From an uncultured Bacilli bacterium (GTDB lineage Bacteria > Bacillota_I > Bacilli_A > RF39 > UBA660): a stretch of DNA of 7,408 bases. The notes beneath the pieces were generated by a model. It made no database searches, was not told where the DNA came from, and saw only the letters and a program-made list of their open reading frames with translations. Positions 1 to 6,120 of this stretch are shown piece after piece; the stretch's first letter is position 1, and every line of letters begins with the position of its first letter. A program made the position numbers and the translations under genes. Location of the stretch: assembly GCA_948543905.1 (NCBI GenBank), contig CAOVIS010000053.1:1-7408 (forward strand). The letters are read 5' to 3'.

Positions 1-380
1 TCAATTACATTAGAAAATTATCATTTATATCTAAATTATATTACTTTAAATATTTATTGTCAAGAAAAATGTCGGATAATTTCAATATTTAAATTCTTTT
101 TTAAAGCTATTGCGATAGCTCCACTTCCAGTGCATATATCAATTAAATTAGTATAATTTTTAGTTTTTAATAATTTAATAGTTTTATCAACTAGAAGTTC
201 AGTCTCAAATCTTGGTATTAAAACATCTTCGGTTACTTTTATTTTGATATTATAAAAATCAACATAGCCAATTAAATATTGAATTGGGTAGTGATTTTTA
301 ACTTTTTGAAGCATTTCATTATAATTATGGGGATATAGATCTTTTAAAAGCTTTAAATCAGCATTACCAATGTTATTCAA
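1..380 (-). pseudogene. prmC: prmC, release factor glutamine methyltransferase: 5' part, frameshifted and apparently decayed
   Basis: PrmC (HemK) uses S-adenosylmethionine to methylate the Gln of the GGQ motif in release factors. The open frame gives only 106 residues (380 to 60, TGA stop) against about 280 for the family. Visible are the conserved PIQYLIG (32-38), VLIPRFETELLVD (53-65) and SAM-binding DICTGSGAIAIAL (81-93). The frame then fails. Shifting by one base near position 77 recovers SDI followed by a family-like stretch ending YNLDINDN, as expected for the DIS..AL..A..N region, but that frame has TAA at 41-43 and again at 5-7. So there is a frameshift plus two nonsense codons. The NPPY catalytic motif would lie outside the window and is not seen. 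The start is TTG at 380: an in-frame TAG at 393-395 closes the frame upstream and GGAG lies six bases before the TTG. Only about 30 residues precede PIQYLIG, so the N-terminal helical domain is also short. It overlaps the prfA end by 8 bases, so translational coupling is likely. Sequence error near a contig end is the alternative. Confidence 0.85.
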
Positions 381-1437
381 TTTTATCTCCAGCTAATTTT
401 AGGCGTAAATCTTCAGTTTGAAGGGCTTCGATGATTGATTCTAATTCGCCATCCATGACTTTATCAAGATTCATGATAGAAAAATTAATACGATGGTCAG
501 TTACTCGATTTTGAGGATAATTGTAAGTTCTTATTTTTTCACTACGATCGCCTGTGCCTATTTTACTTTTACGAGTGGCGCCTAGTTTTTGTTCTTCAGC
601 ATTTCTTTTTTCGTCATTTATTTTAATTTTTAACATAGTCATAGCTCTTTCTCTATTTTTTAGTTGACTACGTTCTATTTGACAAGTAACTGCAATGCCA
701 GTTGGAATATGGGTTAAGCGAACAGCGGAATTGGATGTATTGACAGATTGACCACCAGCACCACTGGAGTGATAAACGTCCATTTTAATGTCACTTTCTT
801 TTAATTCTATATCACTAGTTTCTACTTCAGGCATAACTAAGACTGTGGCAGTAGATGTGTGTACTCTGCCTTGGGTTTCAGTAGTTGGTACTCGTTGAAC
901 ACGGTGAGATCCACTTTCATATTTTAGTTTTTTATAAACATCTTCGCCTTTAATCATAATTTCAACTTGAGAGTATCCTCCACTTGTACCTTCAATAGTG
1001 TGTAATTCTTCAATTTTCCAACCATTTTTTTCAGCATAATAAGTATACATACGATATAAGTCGCCAGCAAAGATATTAGCTTCATCTCCACCGGCAGCTC
1101 CTCTTATTTCCATAATGATATTTTTGCCATCATTTTCGTCTTTAGGAACTAGTAATATTTCTAGTTCTTTAGTGGTCGTTTCTAATTTTTCTTTTAATTC
1201 TTCAAGTTCTAAGGCTGCCATATCTTTTAATTCTTCATCTTTCATAAGCGTTTTAGCTTCTTCAATATCTTTTTGAATGTTTTGGTATTCATGATATTTA
1301 TTTACAGTTTCTTCGAGGCTACTAGCTTCTTTGTTGATGTTTTTAAGAGCGTTATAATCACTTAAAATTTCGGGGTCTGTAAGTTTATTTTGTAGCTCAT
1401 TATATTTTTCTTCAATAGCATTTAATCTTTCAATCAT
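373..1437 (-). CDS. prfA: Peptide chain release factor 1 (RF1)
   Basis: RF1 reads UAA and UAG in the ribosomal A site and triggers peptidyl-tRNA hydrolysis. The 354 residues match the family's usual length (about 355-360). In order: an N-terminal charged helical region (1-105), the PCRF domain with EIRGAAGGDEANIFAGDLYRM (110-130), the anticodon-like PxT tripeptide as PTT (184-186) within HRVQRVPTTETQGRVHTS, the catalytic GGQ (228-230) in YHSSGAGGQSVNTSNSAVRL, and a basic C-terminal region with RSEKIRTYNYPQNRVTDHR (298-316). PTT rather than SPF marks it as RF1, not RF2. Gln230 is the residue PrmC would methylate, and prmC follows with an 8-base overlap but looks broken. The ATG at 1437 has AAGAGG seven bases upstream, and a promoter lies in the 54-base gap after rpoE. 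Ends in TAA. I see nothing unusual inside the gene. Confidence 0.98.
   Translation of the reverse strand: MIERLNAIEEKYNELQNKLTDPEILSDYNALKNINKEASSLEETVNKYHEYQNIQKDIEEAKTLMKDEELKDMAALELEELKEKLETTTKELEILLVPKDENDGKNIIMEIRGAAGGDEANIFAGDLYRMYTYYAEKNGWKIEELHTIEGTSGGYSQVEIMIKGEDVYKKLKYESGSHRVQRVPTTETQGRVHTSTATVLVMPEVETSDIELKESDIKMDVYHSSGAGGQSVNTSNSAVRLTHIPTGIAVTCQIERSQLKNRERAMTMLKIKINDEKRNAEEQKLGATRKSKIGTGDRSEKIRTYNYPQNRVTDHRINFSIMNLDKVMDGELESIIEALQTEDLRLKLAGDKIE
387..390 (-). promoter_or_regulatory. Ribosome binding site fixing the TTG start of prmC
   Basis: On the minus strand GGAG stands six bases before TTG at 380-378, inside the last codons of prfA. No ATG is available upstream because TAG at 393-395 closes the frame. 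This makes TTG the best start and explains the short N-terminus of the product. Confidence 0.6.
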
Positions 1438-1460
1438 AGAATTTCCTCTTTTCTTATAAT

Positions 1461-1488
1461 ATTATATCAAAAAAGTTTAAAAAAACAA
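1461..1488 (-). promoter_or_regulatory. Predicted sigma-A promoter for prfA-prmC
   Basis: On the minus strand TTGTTT (1488-1483) is followed after 16 bases by TATAAT (1466-1461), a perfect -10. It sits in the 54-base gap between the rpoE stop and the prfA start, so prfA can be transcribed independently of rpoE. The gap is nearly all A and T, which raises the chance of a fortuitous match. Confidence 0.6.
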
Positions 1489-1491
1489 ACA

Positions 1492-1935
1492 CTAACTGTT
1501 TGCTTCTTCTTCGTCAACATTAATTACCATAAAGTCATCTAGGTCATCATCAGGTAAATCGTCATCGGTATCAGTATCATAGAAGATATCTTCATTTTCT
1601 TCGACTTTCTCTTCTTCAATGACTTCATTATCAATTTCTTCAATTTCCGTAGTGTCTTCTTCATCGTCATCAATAATAACTTTAGGATTGTGACGTTCTT
1701 TTAAATCCCAAGAACCATCTTCTAACATAATAAATCTTTTGTCTGTAGTTAAAAGTTCAAAAAAATCTCCAATCTTATCTTCAAATTCTTTTTCACTTAA
1801 TTCTAAGGCATCGCAAATTTTACGCCATAAATCATTAATTTTCATTTGCTTCTTTTCTTCATTTAAAATAATTTCAGCAATATCATCATAATTCATGGTT
1901 TCTAGTTCGATTTTCGTTAAATCATTTAATTTCAT
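1492..1935 (-). CDS. rpoE: DNA-directed RNA polymerase delta subunit
   Basis: Delta is the Gram-positive-specific RNA polymerase subunit that promotes enzyme recycling and promoter selectivity. The 147 residues show the expected two parts. The first is a folded N-terminal HARE-HTH-type domain (about 1-82) with YDDIAEIIL (16-24), the MKINDLWRKI helix (31-40), LSEKEFEDKIGDFFELLTTDKRF (46-68) and GSWDLKERH (74-82). The second is an unstructured, extremely acidic tail (about 87-144) made mainly of Asp and Glu with runs such as DTDTDDDLPDDDLDD. Acidic-tail length varies in the family and this one is moderate. ATG at 1935 is preceded by AAAGGAGA with about ten bases between; the stop is TAG. It has its own strong promoter upstream. 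In Bacillus rpoE is usually followed by pyrG; here prfA follows after 54 bases. No clear terminator separates rpoE from prfA. Confidence 0.95.
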   Translation of the reverse strand: MKLNDLTKIELETMNYDDIAEIILNEEKKQMKINDLWRKICDALELSEKEFEDKIGDFFELLTTDKRFIMLEDGSWDLKERHNPKVIIDDDEEDTTEIEEIDNEVIEEEKVEENEDIFYDTDTDDDLPDDDLDDFMVINVDEEEANS

Positions 1936-1969
1936 TGTTAGTTAGTCTCCTTTATACTAATTTCAAATT

Positions 1970-1998
1970 ATTATATGTTAAATTTTTTTAAATGTGTA
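1970..1998 (-). promoter_or_regulatory. Possible second, weaker promoter P2 for rpoE
   Basis: On the minus strand a perfect TATAAT (1975-1970) lies 17 bases downstream of TACACA (1998-1993), which matches TTGACA at four of six positions. The -35 would fall inside the proximal arm of the inverted repeat, so a protein bound to that arm would block it. Chance matches are common in sequence this AT-rich. Confidence 0.3.
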
Positions 1999-2064
1999 TT
2001 AATTTATTTGCTAGTCAATTGTAATATTAAATTATATATTTGTCAATTCTTAAAATACACATTT
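1990..2064. repeat. 11-bp perfect inverted repeat flanking the rpoE promoter
   Basis: AAATGTGTATT at 1990-2000 is the exact reverse complement of AATACACATTT at 2054-2064, with 53 bases between. The arms stand upstream of the -35 and about 11-20 bases downstream of the expected start of P1. Only the downstream arm would be transcribed from P1, so an RNA hairpin is not the obvious purpose; paired operator half-sites are a possible reading. The 2054-2064 arm lies 33 bases beyond the end of the upstream gene and could be transcribed by read-through from it. Confidence 0.55.
2018..2046 (-). promoter_or_regulatory. Predicted sigma-A promoter P1 for rpoE
   Basis: On the minus strand a perfect TTGACA (2046-2041) is followed after 17 bases by TACAAT (2023-2018). 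Transcription would start near 2011, giving a 5' UTR of about 75 bases before the rpoE ATG at 1935. The promoter lies between the two arms of an 11-bp inverted repeat. AATTGAC occurs twice here, at the -35 and again just downstream of the -10 (2048-2042 and 2020-2014). Confidence 0.75.
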
Positions 2065-2096
2065 TAGATAATATTATACTATTTATATAAATTAGA

Positions 2097-3710
2097 CTAT
2101 TTTCTTTGAAAGTTTTCTTGATATGATTTTAGATGTTCTCGAATAGATTTATAAATTTCAAGGACTATATCTTTGGCGTAATTATCGGGTATAGGGATTA
2201 TTTTGTGAATTGTATTGCCAATAGTGGCTTCTTCATAAAAGAAACGGTGTTGTAAAATAGGTAAATAAAATTCTAATGCTTTATGTTGGGACTGTAATAA
2301 AAAGGAGTTAAAAGTAGGAAAAATATTATATTTAACTTTATATTTATTTTCTTTGGTAATAGTTTCTATGCCGTTAAAATAGCTCTCCTCAACTTTGCAA
2401 TAAAATAAGATTTTAATTAACTGGGTTAATGCTTCTTCGTCTTGAAGTAGTTGGGAATCTGGGTAGTTTTCAAAAACAATATTATCTATTTTAAGAGGTC
2501 TATTATCGGTATTGGTTATTCTTTTTACAGTACTAGGAATTATTAGTTCCTTGAGTATATTATGTTCATTTAAATAAAGGTATTTTAAGCCATAATTTAG
2601 TCTACAGCCAATTGTTATATATGAAAATATTGAGCCAGCATAGCTTATAAGAGATTTTGGGAAAATATATAGTTTATTTTGAACTTGTTTCATAAGTTCT
2701 TCGGTAATTTTACCGTCATTTTCTATATCGGCATTTAAATTAATACTATTTATACCCTCTGGCATATGATAGTCATGTTTATGGGGGTTTTTTATAGTTA
2801 TGCGATATAGGTTATACAAATCTTTATGTTTTTCTTTTGATACTTTTAAGAGGGTTGATAAAGGAATGGATTCTAGAAAACTAAGACCCGGAATAGTTTT
2901 TAATTCAGGATAGTCATTTATGGAGATATAAAAGTTGTCGAAAAAATAAGTGCTTACAGATTCACCTAGAGTTGCTAAAGTTAGAATAATAGGGTTTTTT
3001 AATATTTCTTCATAATCATATAGAGCTTTGTTGCTTATAAAAATTTTAGCTAAAATATATTTTTGTGGTAATGATCCCCAAAAATTAAAAGGAAGAAGAT
3101 TACTAACCATTAATTCATATACTTCAAATTCAACTTTAGGAGTATTAGGAGTTACGAGAGGTTCTTTATAAGGATTATAGAAATATGAGTTTATAGTAGC
3201 AAATAATTTAGCTGTATAAAGTTTATTTAAGTAATGGGATGCTACTAGATTATGGCCAAAACGATCAAAAACTTCATATTTACAGGCAAGAGTATTAATA
3301 AGATCTAAAGTATTATTTAATTTAGCACGCATTTTTGGTGAAAAATCAAAATTAGGATAATTGCAGAATGATAAAGGATTTTTACTAAGAGTTTTGACTT
3401 TTTCGTTTAATACTTTTATTTCATCTTGGTGGGTATAGACATAAATTTCTAAAGCTCTTTCAATTAAAGCTTGAGTTGTAGATTCAGGATAGTTTTGTTC
3501 TAGTATTTCATTAGTAGTATTAGGAATAATATTTTTAGATAGGTCTAGTATATGATTATATAATTCTTGATTAAAAGTCTCAGTTTTTTGGCTTTCTAAT
3601 TCATTTAAATAGTTATTTATTCTTATTTTAATAGTTATTTTTTGATTTTCATAAATATTCTGGCTTACTATTAAAGTATATATAGCTTCATTTAAGGCAT
3701 TTAATTTTTT
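2097..3710 (-). CDS. Unknown protein, 3' portion of a frameshifted 681-residue gene
   Basis: I do not recognise this protein. The open frame runs without a stop from TAA at 3728-3726 to TAG at 2097. Its first ATG is at 3332 and would give 411 residues, but the bases before that ATG carry no ribosome binding site, and about 125 codons upstream are plainly protein-like (for example LNALNEAIYTLIVSQNIYE). None of those codons is ATG, GTG, TTG or CTG, so the stretch can only be translated by entry from the upstream frame. With a -1 shift at the A8 tract it adds 537 residues after Lys144 of the 5' part. The product is rich in Leu, Tyr, Asn and Lys, with no signal peptide or clear membrane segment. 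One segment (NILKELIIPSTVKRI, around residue 530 of the joined protein) resembles a single BspA-type leucine-rich repeat unit, a weak similarity. No close terminator follows; rpoE begins 161 bases later. Confidence 0.7.
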   Translation of the reverse strand, partial: KKLNALNEAIYTLIVSQNIYENQKITIKIRINNYLNELESQKTETFNQELYNHILDLSKNIIPNTTNEILEQNYPESTTQALIERALEIYVYTHQDEIKVLNEKVKTLSKNPLSFCNYPNFDFSPKMRAKLNNTLDLINTLACKYEVFDRFGHNLVASHYLNKLYTAKLFATINSYFYNPYKEPLVTPNTPKVEFEVYELMVSNLLPFNFWGSLPQKYILAKIFISNKALYDYEEILKNPIILTLATLGESVSTYFFDNFYISINDYPELKTIPGLSFLESIPLSTLLKVSKEKHKDLYNLYRITIKNPHKHDYHMPEGINSINLNADIENDGKITEELMKQVQNKLYIFPKSLISYAGSIFSYITIGCRLNYGLKYLYLNEHNILKELIIPSTVKRITNTDNRPLKIDNIVFENYPDSQLLQDEEALTQLIKILFYCKVEESYFNGIETITKENKYKVKYNIFPTFNSFLLQSQHKALEFYLPILQHRFFYEEATIGNTIHKIIPIPDNYAKDIVLEIYKSIREHLKSYQENFQRK

Positions 3711-3713
3711 TTG
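3701..3713 (-). other. Candidate -1 frameshift (slippery) site at A8 next to a stop codon
   Basis: On the minus strand the zero frame reads TCC AAA AAA AAT TAA. The last seven bases before the stop, A AAA AAT, fit the X XXY YYZ slippery pattern, and the eight A residues (3712-3705) could also allow RNA polymerase slippage. Moving back one base skips the TAA and reads AAA AAA TTA AAT GCC into the long open frame. I see no Shine-Dalgarno-like stimulator just upstream and no convincing stem-loop just downstream, which weakens the programmed-frameshift reading. Confidence 0.5.
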
Positions 3714-4141
3714 GAGATAAGAAATTTAAATTTTTGAGCTATTTCATTTAAAGCAATAAGACGACATAAACTATCCAAATATAATTCATTAATGTCTGAT
3801 AGATAAATTTGCATTTTTAAGGCATCACTTAAGGAGAATTTTTCATTAGATGTTTTATAAAGAGATGATTTATCTTCTAAAAAAATATTTAGTAAAAGAT
3901 TTATATACATTTTCATTTTATCTGTAATACTATTAAGGTCAAAATCAAGGCTAGTAAGATTTTTTTTAGAGTGAAGTGTTTGACGGTAACTTTTTTGATA
4001 GGATACTATTAATTGTTTTAGATGAGGGTCTTTAATTTCACTTGCTCGAGGAATTTTATAAAAGTCTTTTAAAGTAGCAGGAATAGTACTTGTATTTTGC
4101 TCTTCTTGCTTTAGAAATCTAAAGAAATTAGGCAATTTCAT
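3701..4141 (-). CDS. Unknown protein, 5' portion of a frameshifted 681-residue gene
   Basis: I do not recognise this protein. The frame encodes 146 residues, starting MKLPNFFRFLKQEEQ, with a Lys-rich, mostly helical sequence and no signal peptide or membrane helix. It ends ISKKN then TAA. The ATG at 4141 is well supported: AAAGGGGG stands eight bases upstream and a strong promoter lies 27 bases upstream. The end is odd: the stop follows directly after A8, and in the -1 frame the protein continues without interruption for another 537 residues. From 4141 to 2097 is 2045 bases, so one re-read or inserted base gives exactly 682 codons including the stop. I therefore treat this as the first part of a single 681-residue gene that is programmed to frameshift, rescued by polymerase slippage, newly mutated, or misread. 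It sits between argS and rpoE, where Bacillus has no obvious counterpart that I know of. Confidence 0.75.
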   Translation of the reverse strand: MKLPNFFRFLKQEEQNTSTIPATLKDFYKIPRASEIKDPHLKQLIVSYQKSYRQTLHSKKNLTSLDFDLNSITDKMKMYINLLLNIFLEDKSSLYKTSNEKFSLSDALKMQIYLSDINELYLDSLCRLIALNEIAQKFKFLISKKN

Positions 4142-4167
4142 AATAACTTCCCCCTTTTTTAGTAACT

Positions 4168-4196
4168 ATTCTACTATAAATACGCTAGTATGTCAA
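4168..4196 (-). promoter_or_regulatory. Predicted sigma-A promoter for the unknown 681-residue gene
   Basis: On the minus strand TTGACA (4196-4191) is followed after 17 bases by TAGAAT (4173-4168), near-consensus. It lies just downstream of the argS terminator and 27 bases from the ATG at 4141, with AAAGGGGG between. An intact promoter and ribosome binding site argue that the gene is still expressed. Confidence 0.75.
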
Positions 4197-4208
4197 ATTT
4201 TAAGTCTC

Positions 4209-4231
4209 AAAAAAAGAGCTGTAAAAGCTCT
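4209..4231 (-). terminator. Rho-independent terminator of the DUF1934-argS unit
   Basis: On the minus strand the hairpin AGAGCT / TTTAC / AGCTCT (4231-4215) is followed by a run of seven T residues when the last stem base is counted. It ends a transcript whose last gene, argS, stops at 4378, leaving an untranslated tail of roughly 150 bases. Confidence 0.85.
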
Positions 4232-4377
4232 AATTTCTTTTGTTAGTATAAATGATTACTAATATTTTCGTTCACCTTTCGTTTCGAGTGTATATTTTTA
4301 AAACGTCAATATATAATAGATATTAAAATTACAAGCTTTATTTTTCTATAATTATTTTATAATGATTAATTTAAGTA
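4232..4377 (-). other. Long 3' untranslated region after argS, no gene seen
   Basis: These 146 bases lie between the argS stop and the terminator hairpin. No ATG-started reading frame of note is present. A patch at 4269-4291 is richer in G and C than its surroundings and on the minus strand contains CGAAACGAAAGGTGAACG, including an AAAGGTGA that looks like a ribosome binding site but has no standard start codon at the right distance. A GTG inside it opens a 10-codon frame ending just before the terminator; I do not call it a gene. Confidence 0.35.
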
Positions 4378-6120
4378 TTACATTCGTTCAGGTACATTTA
4401 TACCTAGAATATTTAGCAAGTATATATTATTATCATAGATTATTTTAGTTAGAGTAAGCCATGATGTTTGAATATTTTTATCATTTTCAGTTAAAACGCG
4501 ATTTTCAGCATAAAAACTATTATAAAGATTAGTTATTTTATAAAGATATTCGGCAATTTCATTTAAGGAATAGCTATCAATGCTTCTTTTTATAATTCGC
4601 TTTAAATCAAGCATGGCAAGAATAATTTTTCGTTCAGCTTCCGTTTTAATGATAGTTATTTTTTCTGGGTGAAGATTTTCATTTTGAGCTTTTGTTAGAA
4701 GAGATTTCATTCTAATAGTGGAATATAAAAGATAGGTGCCTGTTTTACCATTTAAATCTGTAAATTTTTCAACATCAAAGTTATAGTCAGTATTACGATA
4801 TGGAAGTAAATCCGCATATTTTATAGCCGCACTACTGAGGGTTTTGGCAATAGATTCACGATTTTCGGTAATATTAGGGTCTAGACGACTTTCGGTTACA
4901 TTTGTTACCATATCAAGAAGAGTTCGAAGAGGCATAATTCCTCCATCACGAGTTTTAAATGGTTTGCCATCTGGACCATTCATTGTACCAAATCCATTAA
5001 AGATGAGTTTAGTTTTGGGATTTACAAGATTACTTTTATAAGATGCTCGAAACACTTGTTTAAAGTGGAGTTCTTGGCGGTTATCAACAATATACCATAT
5101 TTCATCAGGATTATATTTAGAGGTGCGTTCCCAAATGGCGGCAAGATCAGTTGCTTCATAAGAAATAGCGCCATTGCTTTTAATTAAAATTAAAGGTGGT
5201 ATTTCAAGTTTATCATCTTCTTTATTTACAGTGATAACTTGTGCTCCATTGCTAGTTTCAATAACATTTTCTTTTTGTAAATGGGCTAATAATTCGTCCA
5301 TGTATTCGGAATTATCAGATTCACCTTCCCAGAGGTCAAATGAAACATTAAGTTCATCATAGATTTTTTTGGCTTCATTTACACTGATTGAAACAATTTT
5401 TTGCCATAATTTATAATAGCCCAGATGTTTATTTTGAAGTTTGTAATTAATTTCGCGACATTCGTCCATGATACTTTCATTTTCTTTAGCTTTAGTGGTA
5501 GCAATAGGGTATAATTCTAGCAAATCTTCATTGGTTAAGTTAAATTCAATATTTTCACCGTTGTAGTCTTCTTTAAAATAAGCTAGATTTGGATAACGTT
5601 CTTTAATTTCGCGAATTACCATACCCATAGGTCGACCCCAATCGCCTAGGTGAATATCAGAGATTGTTTCATATTCTACAGCTTTACATAATCTTTTTAA
5701 AGCTTCACCAATATTAGCACTACGTAAGTGTCCTACATGAAGAATTTTAGCAACATTAGGACCACCGTAGTCTAAGAATATTTTTTTATGTTCATTTAAG
5801 CGATAATTAATAGTTAAATCAGCGTTTGATTTATTCATAAAATCTATTAGAAAGGTATCATTAAATGTTAAATTAATAAAACCGGGGCCAGCCACACTAG
5901 CATTTTTTAGTTCTGGATAATTAATTAACTTAGCACATAATTCTTCGGCAATAACAGTAGGACTTTTATGATAAATTTTAGCAAGGGGCATAAGACCATT
6001 GTACTGATAATCACCTAATTCAGGACGAGAAGAAGGGTTTATGGTAACATTTTCTATTTCATATCCTATTTCTTTTAAACTGTTTTTAATTTTTTCTTCT
6101 AATAAGGCTATTTTATACAT
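4378..6120 (-). CDS. argS: Arginyl-tRNA synthetase
   Basis: ArgS charges tRNA-Arg with arginine using ATP. It is a class I synthetase, and ArgRS needs the tRNA present to activate the amino acid. The 580 residues match the family (E. coli 577). An N-terminal tRNA-recognition domain (about 1-90) includes SSRPELGDYQYNG (30-42). The Rossmann catalytic core carries the HIGH-type signature as HVGH (128-131) in PNVAKILHVGHLRSANIGEAL, then GDWGRPMG (159-166). The KMSKS-equivalent loop is the degenerate ArgRS form KPFKTRDGG (386-394). A C-terminal DALR-type anticodon-binding domain (about 465-580) contains YSTIRMKSLL and ends in the typical VPERM. ATG at 6120 overlaps the end of the DUF1934 gene by eight bases; AGGAG stands about 12 bases upstream, rather far, which suggests coupled translation. 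The stop is TAA. All six Trp codons are TGG. No T-box-like leader is evident upstream of the two-gene unit. Confidence 0.98.
   Translation of the reverse strand: MYKIALLEEKIKNSLKEIGYEIENVTINPSSRPELGDYQYNGLMPLAKIYHKSPTVIAEELCAKLINYPELKNASVAGPGFINLTFNDTFLIDFMNKSNADLTINYRLNEHKKIFLDYGGPNVAKILHVGHLRSANIGEALKRLCKAVEYETISDIHLGDWGRPMGMVIREIKERYPNLAYFKEDYNGENIEFNLTNEDLLELYPIATTKAKENESIMDECREINYKLQNKHLGYYKLWQKIVSISVNEAKKIYDELNVSFDLWEGESDNSEYMDELLAHLQKENVIETSNGAQVITVNKEDDKLEIPPLILIKSNGAISYEATDLAAIWERTSKYNPDEIWYIVDNRQELHFKQVFRASYKSNLVNPKTKLIFNGFGTMNGPDGKPFKTRDGGIMPLRTLLDMVTNVTESRLDPNITENRESIAKTLSSAAIKYADLLPYRNTDYNFDVEKFTDLNGKTGTYLLYSTIRMKSLLTKAQNENLHPEKITIIKTEAERKIILAMLDLKRIIKRSIDSYSLNEIAEYLYKITNLYNSFYAENRVLTENDKNIQTSWLTLTKIIYDNNIYLLNILGINVPERM

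Noticed and set aside
60..62. TGA at the end of the prmC frame read as Trp (Mycoplasma-type code)
   Set aside because: Read-through meets TAA two codons later without any PrmC-like sequence, and every Trp codon checked in the other genes is TGG.
1467..1491. Terminator for rpoE in the prfA upstream gap
   Set aside because: The only hairpin is four A/T-rich pairs (GTTT/AAAC) before a T run, too weak to call; the same bases form the prfA promoter spacer.
3330..3332. ATG as the start of a separate 411-residue gene
   Set aside because: No Shine-Dalgarno sequence precedes it, and the same frame continues upstream for about 130 protein-like codons that overlap the end of the 5' portion.
4240..4290. 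10-codon GTG-started peptide between argS and its terminator
   Set aside because: No separate ribosome binding site and too short to distinguish from chance.
4844..5041. 65-codon plus-strand open frame inside argS
   Set aside because: It lies wholly antisense to the KMSKS-equivalent region of argS and has no ribosome binding site or protein-like character; it is a shadow of the real gene.
5174..5362. 62-codon plus-strand open frame inside argS
   Set aside because: Ser- and Leu-rich antisense shadow of argS with no independent support.
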